Positions 27,701-35,809 of a stretch of DNA of 63,497 bases are shown piece after piece. Below the pieces are notes generated by a model that was not told the origin of the DNA, made no database searches, and saw only the letters and a list, made by a program, of their open reading frames with translations. This DNA is from Pirellulales bacterium. Lineage in GTDB: Bacteria; Planctomycetota; Planctomycetia; Pirellulales; JACPPG01. The stretch covers positions 1-63,497 of the forward strand of contig DASZWQ010000054.1 in the NCBI GenBank assembly GCA_035546535.1. Direction: 5' to 3'. The position numbers and the translations under genes are program-made. Numbering within the stretch: the stretch's first letter is position 1; every line of letters begins with the position of its first letter.

Positions 27701-28312
27701 CGTGATGCCGTACCGCTTCATGCGGTCGGGGTCGGGCTGAACTTCGTAGCGTTTGATCAATCCGCCCGAGCTGACCACGTCGGCGATGCCGGGGATGCGG
27801 CGAAATTCGCGCTCCAGCGTCCACGATTGCAGCGACCGCAGATCGCTGAGTGAGTAGACGCTGTTGCCGTGCGAGTCCTTGGGACCGACGACGGCATAAC
27901 GCAGAATTTCGCCGATCGGCGAACGGGGCGAGATTTGCGGCGTCACCTCGGCGGGCAGGTCCGCGATCTGCATGCGGTTGATGACTTCCTGCCGGGCCGC
28001 CTTGTAATCGAAGCCGTATTCGAACTGCGTATTGATATAAGACAAGCCGAACAACGACTTGCTACGGATATATTTCAGGCCGGGCATGCCGGAGAGCGCG
28101 ACTTCCAGCGGAATCGTGACCTGCCGTTCCATCTCCTCGGCCGATCGGCCACGGTACTGGGCGATGACTTCGACGATCGCCGGGGCCGGATCGGGATAGG
28201 CTTCGACATTCACCCGGCTGAAGGCAAACCCGCCCGCCACGGCCAGCGCGATCGTGAACAGCACCACGATCAGCGGATTGTTGACCGACCAGTGAATGAG
28301 TTTGGCGATCAT
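24791..28312 (-). CDS. RND efflux pump, heavy-metal (CzcA/CusA) type
   Basis: Proton-driven inner-membrane pump of the HME-RND family, 1173 aa. The N-terminus (MIAKLIHWSVNNPLIVVL) and the periplasmic porter segments are canonical. The proton-relay helix DFGIIVDSTVIMVENIYR matches the CzcA pattern with both Asp residues and the Glu. A second TM bundle ends with GIWALFLTGTNFSIAAAVGF. Residues about 858-913 are a Thr/Ser/Gly-rich insertion (e.g. GSSKSTPTPTGSIRGS) in the second porter half, where CzcA has only a short loop, making it longer than the usual 1040-1060 aa. The transported ion cannot be fixed by eye. It lies 48 bp after the fusion-protein gene. Confidence 0.92.
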   Translation of the reverse strand: MIAKLIHWSVNNPLIVVLFTIALAVAGGFAFSRVNVEAYPDPAPAIVEVIAQYRGRSAEEMERQVTIPLEVALSGMPGLKYIRSKSLFGLSYINTQFEYGFDYKAARQEVINRMQIADLPAEVTPQISPRSPIGEILRYAVVGPKDSHGNSVYSLSDLRSLQSWTLEREFRRIPGIADVVSSGGLIKRYEVQPDPDRMKRYGITLEQLQAAIAKSNDNVSGDYMIQGETAAVVRGLGLIGRGRDPMQRILTMDSAEEGARYLRNEEQRRLRQIREIVLASTNNLPVRVGDIVEGGPLKPGETESAQGVVVSNQTRLGKVALSRPEEDAHGRLLDAQGNTIWDDEDEVVQGLVLLRKGAESLPALRLVQAKIEELNTTPGRLPPGVRIEPFYDRADLINATTETVEENLIVGILLVSVILLMFLSNVRSALIIALNLPLALLFAFGALYARNESANLLSIGAVDFGIIVDSTVIMVENIYRVLSAGKYANLSLKDRIVRAAHEVERSLLFSTLIMVCALLPLFTMKGAEGQLFRPMAETYAFALAGALLLAVTIAPVLCLLLFRNLQPARDNWLVAFLKRGYLRQLERLLNNRWLAVGGFGGLIVLTVLLLPNLGREFIPPLEEGHIWIRGIFPVSISLDQNSEQARLARAILRKYPEVESVVCQVGRPDSGVDPTGFYSAEFFVPLKPQPEWPAEVDRDGWWGGKRARTKPELVAAISAELNEAVPGVNWNFSQVIRDNVLEVLSGVQGENSVKIIGNDLDELEKIGNQVVSALVGIPGVKDVGLYRIRGQCNVELPIDRQKCSLWNISVADVHNVIQTAIGGKTVSQMIEGEKSFDITIRWPLRLREDESDILDIPVDVTSHQVTEGTQAGTAGAPISGVSVGIASKGSSKSTPTPTGSIRGSTSLEATTTPRERLGDLITPLGDAADDRLDPDGQFVRPGASTIAREEGSRLVAVKFGVRGRDLASAVDDAQAKVEPLIPKGYRTEWSGEFQQMQEGERRLMIIVPLSLVLVFILLFLAFRSLLDALVVLANVLALSLGGIWALFLTGTNFSIAAAVGFTSIFGVAIMDGLLLVSSFNQLRHEGLPLRAAIMQGAERRVRPVMMTALTAIFGLLPAAISTRIGAQSQKPLAIVVVGSMIATLLLTRYLMPILYSFYGHRDPPQTGGGFSHE

Positions 28313-28360
28313 GGAATTCCAGCTCGACGCTATGGCGTGGACGAGAAGTGCTTCAGCGCT

Positions 28361-29758
28361 TTACCGCTTGGGAACGCCGGATTGCTGTTTGGCTTCCGAG
28401 GCGGTGAGTTGTTGCTGGCGGAAAGCCGCCTGCAATTGCACGGTCTCGCTGGCGGCCACGCGGTCGCCGACGTGCAATTCCTGCTCGCCCGCGGCCCGCT
28501 GTTCGTCCGTCAGTTCGCTGCGGATGTAGACGATGTCGTAGTATTTGCGGGCCACCGAGACTTTCCGCGGCCGGAAGCGGTATTCGTCGGGATTTTCCTG
28601 CACGAAGACCACGCTTTCGCTGCCGTCCTGCACCAAGGCCCGGGTGGGAATTTCGACCACGCCCTCCTCGGGCGCGAGCGACACCCGCGCCTGGACGAAC
28701 TGACCGGCGCGCAAATCACCCGAGGCGTTGTCCACGTGGCCCACGAGCACCGCCATGTGCTCGAGCGGATTGATCAGGTCGCCGATGCTCTCGATGGCGG
28801 CGGGCAGCTCGCCGATCTCGGGATTGGCGGGAATGCGGATGCGCACGGGAATGGGCGACGGCAGCCGCTCCAGATACGGCAGGTCTTCCTCATAAGCGTG
28901 CAACCACAGGGTCAGCACGCTGAGGTCGGCGATCTTGAACAGATCCGACGTGGTATCGACGATGTCGCCGATCGTGATATTCTTCTCGACGATCGTGCCG
29001 TCGATCGGAGACTTGATATCGACGCGGGCCCATTCGGCGTCCTCGCGCTTGCCGATGTCCTGTTGGTTGCGGATGCTTTCGACCTCGCGCTTGACGTTCT
29101 CGATCACCTCCTCGGGTACGCCCCAGGAGCGCAGCGTCAATTCGGCCTTCTTGACGGCGATTCTGCCGGTGGCGACTTGCCGCTCGGCCTCGCGCACCGA
29201 GGTCTCGGAGGCGGCGCCGCGCGTGTCGAGCGCCTTGATGCGCTCGTATGCCTCTTGATCGAGCGCCAGATTGGCCAGCGCATCGACCAGCTCGCTCTTC
29301 GTTGCGCCGAAGTCCTTGCTGTGCAGCACGGCCAGCGACTGATCCTTGACGACATGGTCCATGAAGCCGACCGGGCGTTTCAGCTTACTGTCGTGGGCGC
29401 TGGGGGTATTCGAGTCATCGGCGTTCGCCAGCTCGACGATTCGGCCCGGAAACAACGCGTGTACGTGTACCAATCTGTTGAAGTCGATCGCCAGTTCGCC
29501 GCGCAGCAAAAGCTCGCGCTCGCGCGTCGGCAGCTTCGCCGCGGCGATGGCCATGTGATTCAGTTCCGCGACTTGGCGCGGAATCTCGATCACTGTCGGA
29601 TTGGCCACGGCCGCGCCTGCCATGGACGCAGACGCGTTGTCCGATGCCGATCGCTTCGACCAATATCCGAACGCCAACCAGCCGACAACGACGATGGCGA
29701 TGGCCAGCAACCAGCCGCCCGCTTTTTGCGTGCGTTTTTTCAGCGCGTGCAAAGACAT
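28361..29758 (-). CDS. RND membrane fusion protein (HlyD/CusB family)
   Basis: Periplasmic adaptor linking the RND pump to its TolC channel, 465 aa. It starts MSLHALKKRTQKAGGWLL with an N-terminal anchor helix (about residues 13-31). The lipoyl/barrel-sandwich halves lie near residues 85-125 and 200-235 (DIKSPIDGTIVEKNITIGDIV). A coiled-coil hairpin lies between them, followed by a beta-barrel and a membrane-proximal domain. The ATG at 29758 is preferred over a start 21 codons upstream because a GGGAG sequence lies about nine bases before it and the anchor begins there. It is the first gene of the minus-strand efflux operon. Confidence 0.88.
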   Translation of the reverse strand: MSLHALKKRTQKAGGWLLAIAIVVVGWLAFGYWSKRSASDNASASMAGAAVANPTVIEIPRQVAELNHMAIAAAKLPTRERELLLRGELAIDFNRLVHVHALFPGRIVELANADDSNTPSAHDSKLKRPVGFMDHVVKDQSLAVLHSKDFGATKSELVDALANLALDQEAYERIKALDTRGAASETSVREAERQVATGRIAVKKAELTLRSWGVPEEVIENVKREVESIRNQQDIGKREDAEWARVDIKSPIDGTIVEKNITIGDIVDTTSDLFKIADLSVLTLWLHAYEEDLPYLERLPSPIPVRIRIPANPEIGELPAAIESIGDLINPLEHMAVLVGHVDNASGDLRAGQFVQARVSLAPEEGVVEIPTRALVQDGSESVVFVQENPDEYRFRPRKVSVARKYYDIVYIRSELTDEQRAAGEQELHVGDRVAASETVQLQAAFRQQQLTASEAKQQSGVPKR

Positions 29759-30557
29759 GACAAACCCAGCTCCCCGATTAAGGATGTCATCCCAGGCTGG
29801 GTCCGGACCGCGACCGGACAATCAAGGATTAAATGCACCGAGGAATTGCGGCCTTCCCACGATCCCACGCCAGCCGCAATCATCCGCCAACAGTGCCGAA
29901 TCTGACAAGTTTACGTTAATTCTACGGGTCGTAGCCGATGGGGCCTACGGGAAAAATGGGGCTCTTTCGCATGCAACAGGAGGCATCTTCTTCGCCGTGG
30001 GACTCAGCTCCCCCATTCGATACGCGGTTCGTCGTCCGCAGGTTGCTTGGGTTCGAACAATCGAGCGGCAGCGCAGCGCGGACGCCCGAGCGCCGCGGCA
30101 TCAAGGCAAGATTCCCCGCTGTTTTACGCCCGTTTTCGCCTTTATTGCCAACGCGCGGCGCGAAAGGATGCCGCGTCGCCGACCGCACGAGCGTGCATCA
30201 GGCCACGCGACGGCCCTGGGGAGAAAGGTCGCCGCTTCGGAATCCGAACCCTGGACAGCCCGACGAGTGGCCAGGTTCCCCAGAGGTTCCTGTCGTTTTT
30301 GTCAGTTTGAGATTTTGCGGCTGCGCGCGACGGAAAGGGGGGCCAAAGCTGGGCGGGTGCGCCGCCCGCGCGAGAATCGGTTCATATGGCAAATTCGATT
30401 CTGCCGACAAAGGAAATACAACCGGCCGCGCGCCGGCTGCTCCCCGCCCATCAGAACCTGCCCGACGATCAAAGTTTGCCAGACGGCGGCAATTGGCCGT
30501 CGCCTCCCGCCGGCAAAGCCTCTCGCCATTTCCCTTCGTGCTTCTGAGTCTGTCCGC
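29759..30557. other. 800-bp divergent intergenic region between efflux genes
   Basis: The stretch separates the fusion-protein start (minus) from a TolC-family start (plus). Its central part reads open in several frames, but none of the translations resembles a protein; they are Arg/Pro/Ser-rich as expected for random GC-rich DNA. An AT-richer patch at about 29905-29935 is the likeliest place for the minus-strand promoter. I could not define a full promoter. Confidence 0.5.
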
Positions 30558-32180
30558 ATGTCCATTCGCCCGGCAATTGTTGCTTTGTCGCTGGCCGTGT
30601 GCGGCGTCGCTACCGATGCGGCCCGAGGGCAGATCACGTCGCTGGCCGACGATATCCTGGTCATCACCAAGGGCGTGCAAGCGCAAGAGCAGCGTCGCAA
30701 CGATCAACATCTGGGAGGCGACATCGGCGGCACGATCAGCGCGCTGGGCGCAAGTCCCGGCAGCGGCGATACGCGTCTCGAACAGCGCGGCACCGGTTCG
30801 CCGGGGGCCAGCTACCGGCGCCCGAACCAGGACGTGGTACAGGCCGCCGCCAGCGACGGTCAACGACGGCCTTTCGCTCAGGTGCGCATGCAAGCGCCCG
30901 AGGCCGTGCCGGCGCCGCCACCGCGCTTCCTGGGCGCGCTCGATCTGCCGGCGGAAGAAGACCAAGGACCGCCCGATGGACTGACGATGGATGCCGCCAT
31001 CGATCGGCTGGTGCGCTACAGCTACGACCTGCGCGTGAAGTCGTTCGAGATTCCACAAGCGCGGGCCGACGTGCTCACGGCCAGCTTGCGGGCCAACCCG
31101 ATGGTGTTCGGCACGGCCTCGTCGGTTCCCTATGCGCCTTATTCGCCGCAGCGGCCTGGGGAGGTGAGCTTCAGCGCCACCGTGATTTATCCGTTCGACG
31201 TCAGCCACAAGCGGCAGGCGCGCACGGTGGTCGCCGCGCAAGCCGAGCGCGTGATCGAGGCGCAGTATCAGGACGCCGTGCGCATCGACCTCGACAAGAT
31301 GTACATGGCGTACCTGGACGTGGTGGCCGCCCGCGAGACGTTGCGCTTTGCCACCGCCAGCCGCGACGGTTTGCGCCGCGTGTCGCAACTGGCGGAGCAG
31401 CAATTGCAGAATAAGCAACTGGCGCAAACCGAAGTGGACCGCATCAATATCCAGCTCGATAGCGCCGAGATCGGCGTCGAGCAGGCCGCGGTCGCTCTGC
31501 GCGAGAGCAAATACGCGCTGGCTCTGCAACTGGCAATTCCGCTCGATGCGGCCGAGCAAGTCGAGTTACGCGCCAGCTTGCGCGACGCGGCGCCGGCGCC
31601 GCCGCCGGACGACGAGTTGATCGCCCTGGCCTATGGTTCGCGACCCGATCTCGTGGCCTTCCGCCTGGGCGTGAATCGAGCCCGGGCCGACGTACAGCTT
31701 TCCCAAGCGGAAAAGACTTCGGACCTGTTCCTCTTGTACACGCCGTGGGAGATCCAGAACAACTCGGCGATCGGCGGCCAGAATGCCAATAGCTGGTCGC
31801 TGGCGGCGTTCGGCAGCGTGGCCCTGTTCAACCGGAATCAGGGCAATATCCGGCGGGCACAATTGAACGTCTCGCAGACGCGCAGCGAACTGTATGGCCT
31901 GGAACAACAAATCGGCCAGGAAGTGCGCCGGGCCCGGGCCGAGTACGAGGCCAGCCGGCAAGTGGTCGAGCGACTGGAGCGCACGGTCGTCCCGCGCTCG
32001 CGCCGCGTGCGCGAGGGCGCGCTGCGAAGCCTCACGGCCGGCGAAACGAGCGTGCTCGACTACCTGGCCGCACAGCGCGAACACAACGACGTGGTGCAGC
32101 AATATCGCGATGCGCTGGTGCGCCACCGCCGCAGCATGCTCCGACTGAACACGGCCGTGGGTATGCGGGTATTGCCTTAG
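30558..32180 (+). CDS. Second TolC-family outer-membrane protein
   Basis: A 540-aa OEP-type protein. The ATG at 30558 opens a signal peptide (MSIRPAIVALSLAVCGVATDAARG). A Gly/Arg/Pro-rich linker of about 100 residues follows, then two OEP repeats with long helices (e.g. RIDLDKMYMAYLDVVAARETLR and GLEQQIGQEVRRARAEYEA). The frame is open far upstream, but the start was set at the signal peptide. It diverges from the RND operon, which already has its own TolC. It may therefore be a spare channel for the same pump or part of another system. Confidence 0.82.
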   Translation: MSIRPAIVALSLAVCGVATDAARGQITSLADDILVITKGVQAQEQRRNDQHLGGDIGGTISALGASPGSGDTRLEQRGTGSPGASYRRPNQDVVQAAASDGQRRPFAQVRMQAPEAVPAPPPRFLGALDLPAEEDQGPPDGLTMDAAIDRLVRYSYDLRVKSFEIPQARADVLTASLRANPMVFGTASSVPYAPYSPQRPGEVSFSATVIYPFDVSHKRQARTVVAAQAERVIEAQYQDAVRIDLDKMYMAYLDVVAARETLRFATASRDGLRRVSQLAEQQLQNKQLAQTEVDRINIQLDSAEIGVEQAAVALRESKYALALQLAIPLDAAEQVELRASLRDAAPAPPPDDELIALAYGSRPDLVAFRLGVNRARADVQLSQAEKTSDLFLLYTPWEIQNNSAIGGQNANSWSLAAFGSVALFNRNQGNIRRAQLNVSQTRSELYGLEQQIGQEVRRARAEYEASRQVVERLERTVVPRSRRVREGALRSLTAGETSVLDYLAAQREHNDVVQQYRDALVRHRRSMLRLNTAVGMRVLP

Positions 32181-32197
32181 TGGCGGTCAACCATCGG

Positions 32198-32815
32198 CTA
32201 CTTGCCAAACAGCGCCCGCAGGCAGATTTGCGACCACGTTTCAAAGCCGCTCAGGTCGGCCAGTAGCTCGTCGACCGGGACGAAGCCGCATTCCATGAGC
32301 TCGGTTTCGCGCGGGCGAACGGCCGGCTCTTCGACATCGAACAGATGGACGACGCCCAGGTGGACCTGGCCGACCGGCGTTTCATCGTCGTTGATCAATC
32401 CGACGCAGCGTTCCGTGTACGCCGTGTCGATGAAGATCTCTTCGTCCAGCTCGCGGCGCATCCCTTCCTGGTAGACGTTGTCGCCGGCGTGGCTGTCGTC
32501 TGACGAGATGTGGCCGCCAATGCCCACGCTGCGCTTGCTGCGCAGGCGCCCCTCGCCTTGCCCTTTGCCGCGCGTGTAGGCGAAAACGTGCGGCCGTCCG
32601 GCCGCATCAACATGGCGGAAGACGCAGTAAGGAATCAGCTGCTTGAACGACGGGTCTTCTTCCATCTCGCCGCGCGGGCGGTAGCTGGTATGCGCCGGCT
32701 TGAGCAGCTCGGCCAGGTAACGATGCGTGTCCGTCGAGAAGCCCTGGAAATGGCCCAGGCGGTGGAATAACTCGGTCGGAACGACCAACACATGCTCCGT
32801 CGAAACCTCGACCAT
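32198..32815 (-). CDS. Nudix-family hydrolase-like protein
   Basis: A 205-aa predicted Nudix-fold phosphoesterase. The core of the Nudix helix is present as YQEGMRRELDEEIFID (REUxEE part intact, about residues 116-131). The Gly-to-first-Glu half is longer than the canonical box, and the position of the first Glu is Asn. Hydrophobic strands on either side (QLIPYCVFRHV, GIGGHI) fit the fold. The substrate is unknown. The gene converges with the TolC gene; 17 bp separate the stops. Confidence 0.72.
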   Translation of the reverse strand: MVEVSTEHVLVVPTELFHRLGHFQGFSTDTHRYLAELLKPAHTSYRPRGEMEEDPSFKQLIPYCVFRHVDAAGRPHVFAYTRGKGQGEGRLRSKRSVGIGGHISSDDSHAGDNVYQEGMRRELDEEIFIDTAYTERCVGLINDDETPVGQVHLGVVHLFDVEEPAVRPRETELMECGFVPVDELLADLSGFETWSQICLRALFGK

Positions 32816-32930
32816 GGTTGACTCCCTTCAATCGGTTTTTTCGTAGGTCCGTGGCACCACCTGCAAGCAGCGACAGTATAGGGCGATGCCAGCAGAGTGA
32901 CGAGCGGCTGGCAGAGCGAAAGGCCCCGAA

Positions 32931-33053
32931 TCAGGAGAACTGCAAAGTTGAGATTCTGCGCGCGCATCTTCTGTAGCCGGCTCTGTGAGGCCGGGATTTC
33001 ACGTGCGGCTTCCGGGGTAACAGACCCCGGCGAAGACTTTGCAGTTCTCCTGA
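32931..33053. repeat. 18-bp perfect inverted repeat enclosing a dispersed palindromic repeat
   Basis: TCAGGAGAACTGCAAAGT (32931-32948) and its exact reverse complement (33036-33053) bracket a 123-bp element. Inside lies repeat copy 2 (32969-33032) with TTCTGTAGCCGGC and the hairpin CCGGGGTaacagACCCCGG. There is no open reading frame inside. The element lies in the 366-bp gap between the divergent Nudix and psd genes. It resembles a miniature inverted-repeat element, or a long hairpin at the RNA level. Confidence 0.75.
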
Positions 33054-33181
33054 GCCCCCGAATCGGCGTCCTGGCGGGGGGGGCCGGCCTTCGGTACGAT
33101 GGGTAGTTCGTGACTTCTTTCCCGCGGCGCCATCGGGCCTTCGTTAACCCGCCGCGGCCGTTCCCGCCTGCCGATATTGCC

Positions 33182-34138
33182 ATGTCGCCGACCGGTACCG
33201 AATCGCAGCCAGCGCAGGTCGAGCCACTGCCGGCGAACATCACCAGCGTGCAGCCTGGCGGTGGCGTTTGCTACAGCCTGGAGCTGGCCTGGGGGCGTGT
33301 GCGGCGGTGGTACCTGCGCACCTTCCGACGCGGCTACGTCGCACGGATGGCGGCCTTGCGGCAGGGAGACACGACCGGCGCTCCGCACGAGATTCTTGAC
33401 CCGCGTGACTTGAAGTACTGCCGGAACCTGTGTACCGCCGCGTGGAAAGACGCGGATGACCCGTTCGCCTGGCGCGAGAGGATTCCGTTTGCTCGCTGGG
33501 GTCTGGCCGAGCTGCAGTTGATGAGCTATCCACTGCTAGCCGGCATCGTGGCGCTTGTGATGACCCGCTACTGGCCGCTCGCTGTTCCGCTGGCGGTTGT
33601 GCTGGGGCTGATCGTGTATTTCTTTCGCGACCCGCCGCGGCGGATTCCGCAAGAGCCAGGGCTGATGGTGTCGCCGGCCGACGGAAAAGTCGTGGAAATC
33701 GTGCCGCTTGATCATGACGAGTTCATCGGCGGCCCGGCCGTGCGGATCGGACTTTTCTTGTCGATCTTCAACGTCCATCTGAACCGTGTCCCCTGCGACG
33801 CGCGGGTGCTATCCTTGCGATATGCACCGGGCAAGTTCCTAAGCGCGTTGCGGCCGGAGAGCGCGCGAGAGAACGAGGCCATGTGGATCGGCCTCGAAGA
33901 GACCGGCCCTGCACGGCGGCGGTTGGTTGTCCGGCAGATCGCCGGGCAGTTTGCCCGCCGTATCGTCTGCGGCTTGCGGCCGGGGGAAGAGCTGGCGCGT
34001 GGAAAGCAGTTTGGCATGATCAAACTCGGATCGCGCACCGAGCTGATCCTGCCCGCCGGTGGCCTGGAGATCGTAACGCGGCTGGGCGAGCGCGTGGCCG
34101 CCGGAAGCAGCGTGCTCGCACGCTACAAGGACGCGTGA
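33182..34138 (+). CDS. psd: Phosphatidylserine decarboxylase proenzyme
   Basis: Converts phosphatidylserine to phosphatidylethanolamine at the membrane after self-cleavage that makes a pyruvoyl group. The predicted cleavage site is G283-S284 in KLGSRTEL. Other family pieces are SPADGKVVEIVP and FLSIFNVHLNRVP with the catalytic His, the usual core for the short PSD class. A hydrophobic segment (about residues 111-145) precedes the catalytic part. The N-terminal 105 residues (to the WRERIPFARWG region) are an extension not found in short PSDs. A GTG at 33110 is an alternative start. pssA lies 100 bp downstream. Confidence 0.92.
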   Translation: MSPTGTESQPAQVEPLPANITSVQPGGGVCYSLELAWGRVRRWYLRTFRRGYVARMAALRQGDTTGAPHEILDPRDLKYCRNLCTAAWKDADDPFAWRERIPFARWGLAELQLMSYPLLAGIVALVMTRYWPLAVPLAVVLGLIVYFFRDPPRRIPQEPGLMVSPADGKVVEIVPLDHDEFIGGPAVRIGLFLSIFNVHLNRVPCDARVLSLRYAPGKFLSALRPESARENEAMWIGLEETGPARRRLVVRQIAGQFARRIVCGLRPGEELARGKQFGMIKLGSRTELILPAGGLEIVTRLGERVAAGSSVLARYKDA

Positions 34139-34237
34139 ACCAGGCACGGCCTGCGACCTTCAATAACGAACTGACAGAACAACAACGCTGAAACCAGTTG
34201 GCCCCGCCGACGGGCAGCCGACGCGAGAACTACTGAC

Positions 34238-35113
34238 ATGATGGCCCGCATTCGTACTGTCGCCGTGCTGCCGACGTTGTTCACGTTGGCGAATTTGGTG
34301 TGCGGCTTTTTCGCGATCGTGGTGGCAGCGCGGGTCGACGCGCCCACTTCGAGCCAGGTTCCCGTCACTTCCCCCTTGGGAACGCGCAGCCCGGTAAAAG
34401 CCGTGCAGGCACTGGACAAGAACGACCCGACGCACAACATCATGCTGAGCGGCTGGTTGATTTTCCTGGCCATGCTGTTCGACGCGTTGGATGGGCATAT
34501 CGCGCGGCTGTCGAACTGGACGAGCGACTTCGGCGCGCAGCTCGATAGTTTGTCCGACCTGGTGACCTTCGGCGTTGCGCCGGCATTTGTGTTGGTGAAG
34601 ATGTGTCCCAGCTTTACGTATTTGCATCACGATTGGGCGTGGATGATCGCGGCTTCGTATGTTGTTTGCGCGGCGTTGCGCCTGGCGCGTTTCACGATCG
34701 AGACGGGCGAGGACGACGATCACCTGCACTTCTCGGGGCTGCCCAGCCCGGCGGCCGCGGCGTCGATCGCCGGTTTCGCGATCATGTTCTACACGCTGCG
34801 GCGATCGGACAATCCGCTCGTATTTGCCGATCAGGTCGACGTCGTGCTGCAAACAGTATTGCCGTTTTTCGCGGCGCTGGTCGCGCTCCTGATGGTGTCG
34901 CGTATTCCTTATCCGCACCTGGTGAACCAGATGTTCTCGGGCCAACGCAGCCTGGGACACGTCGTGGGGCTGGTGTTTGCCCTGGTGGCGATCATGGTGA
35001 TCCGCGGCTACGCCGTGCCGCTGGTGTGCTGCGGCTTCGTGGCGATGGGCCCGATTCAATACGCCTGGCAGGAGTACATCGAGCGTCAGCCGCACAAGGA
35101 TCCGCTCTTCTAG
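34238..35113 (+). CDS. pssA: CDP-diacylglycerol--serine O-phosphatidyltransferase
   Basis: Makes phosphatidylserine from CDP-diacylglycerol and serine, the substrate of the upstream psd product. The CDP-alcohol transferase motif is exact: D85-G86-x2-A89-R90-x8-G99-x3-D103-x3-D107. The 291-aa protein has about eight hydrophobic segments. A second ATG follows the first at 34241. The two genes together give a complete PS-to-PE branch. Confidence 0.95.
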   Translation: MMARIRTVAVLPTLFTLANLVCGFFAIVVAARVDAPTSSQVPVTSPLGTRSPVKAVQALDKNDPTHNIMLSGWLIFLAMLFDALDGHIARLSNWTSDFGAQLDSLSDLVTFGVAPAFVLVKMCPSFTYLHHDWAWMIAASYVVCAALRLARFTIETGEDDDHLHFSGLPSPAAAASIAGFAIMFYTLRRSDNPLVFADQVDVVLQTVLPFFAALVALLMVSRIPYPHLVNQMFSGQRSLGHVVGLVFALVAIMVIRGYAVPLVCCGFVAMGPIQYAWQEYIERQPHKDPLF

Positions 35114-35142
35114 TTGCTCACTGTGTTCTCTGGCGTTTCACC

Positions 35143-35170
35143 GCCTACTGCCCTCTGCCTACGGCCTACT
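35143..35170. repeat. CTGCCCTCTGCC low-complexity repeat before ribE
   Basis: CCTACTGCCCTCTGCCTACG followed by a second CCTACT unit ends six bases before the ribE start. It is the same family as near 1827-1858 and 12622-12665. It leaves no clear ribosome-binding site for ribE. Confidence 0.65.
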
Positions 35171-35175
35171 AACTG

Positions 35176-35775
35176 ATGTTCACCGGTCTCGTCGAATCAC
35201 TGGCCGAGGTTGCCCGCGTCGAGTCGCGACCGCCGGGACGATTGATCGTGCTGCGCGCGCCGCAGCAAGCCGCGGGGGCGCGCTTGGGGGACAGCGTGGC
35301 CGTCAATGGCTGCTGCCTGACCTGCGTGGCGATCGAGGGCGAGCTGTTGTCATTCGAGGCCGGGGCCGAAACGCTCAGTCGCACCAACCTGGGCGAACTG
35401 ACGCCCGGCAGCATGGTCAACGTCGAGACCTCGCTGGCCTTCGGTGACAAGCTCGGGGGCCACCTGGTCACGGGACACATCGACGCGGTGGGCACGCTCG
35501 ACCGCCGCCAGGACGACGCTCAGTGGTCGACCTGCTGGTTTTCGTTTCCGTCGGCTCTGCGCCGCCAGATGGCCAGCAAAGCCTCGATCGCCGTCGACGG
35601 CGTCAGCCTGACCTTGGTCGACGTCGAGCCGACGCGGTTCAGCGTGGCACTCATTCCTCACACGCTCGCGCACACCACGCTGGGACGACTGCAACCGGGC
35701 GGCCGGGTGAACCTGGAAACCGACCTGGTCGCCAAGTACGTTGAACAGCAGACCGCGGCCTGGCGCACGCCGTAA
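35176..35775 (+). CDS. ribE: Riboflavin synthase alpha chain
   Basis: Converts two 6,7-dimethyl-8-ribityllumazine molecules to riboflavin and the pyrimidine by-product. The 199-aa protein starts MFTGLVES and has the two lumazine-binding halves. The first has GDSVAVNGCCLT and the second GHIDAVG and ASIAVDGVSLTL, with matching internal symmetry. Length is normal. No FMN riboswitch is visible upstream; the preceding gap is short and repetitive. Confidence 0.95.
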   Translation: MFTGLVESLAEVARVESRPPGRLIVLRAPQQAAGARLGDSVAVNGCCLTCVAIEGELLSFEAGAETLSRTNLGELTPGSMVNVETSLAFGDKLGGHLVTGHIDAVGTLDRRQDDAQWSTCWFSFPSALRRQMASKASIAVDGVSLTLVDVEPTRFSVALIPHTLAHTTLGRLQPGGRVNLETDLVAKYVEQQTAAWRTP

Positions 35776-35809
35776 AGAAACGATTCGGCCGGATGACGAT
35801 TTCGCGATA

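Noticed and set aside
25724..29905. Very long plus-strand open frames (709 and 678 codons) antisense to the RND pump and fusion-protein genes
   Set aside because: They mirror the codon structure of well-recognised minus-strand genes in GC-rich DNA, and their translations (His/Asp/Arg/Gln-rich) resemble no protein.
29601..30557. Upstream extension of the second TolC-family gene to 29601
   Set aside because: The signal peptide begins at the ATG at 30558; the extension would translate the divergent promoter region and the start of the fusion-protein gene.
35113..35176. FMN riboswitch upstream of ribE
   Set aside because: The gap is 62 bp and made of low-complexity repeat; an RFN element needs more than 100 bases and conserved arms that are not there.
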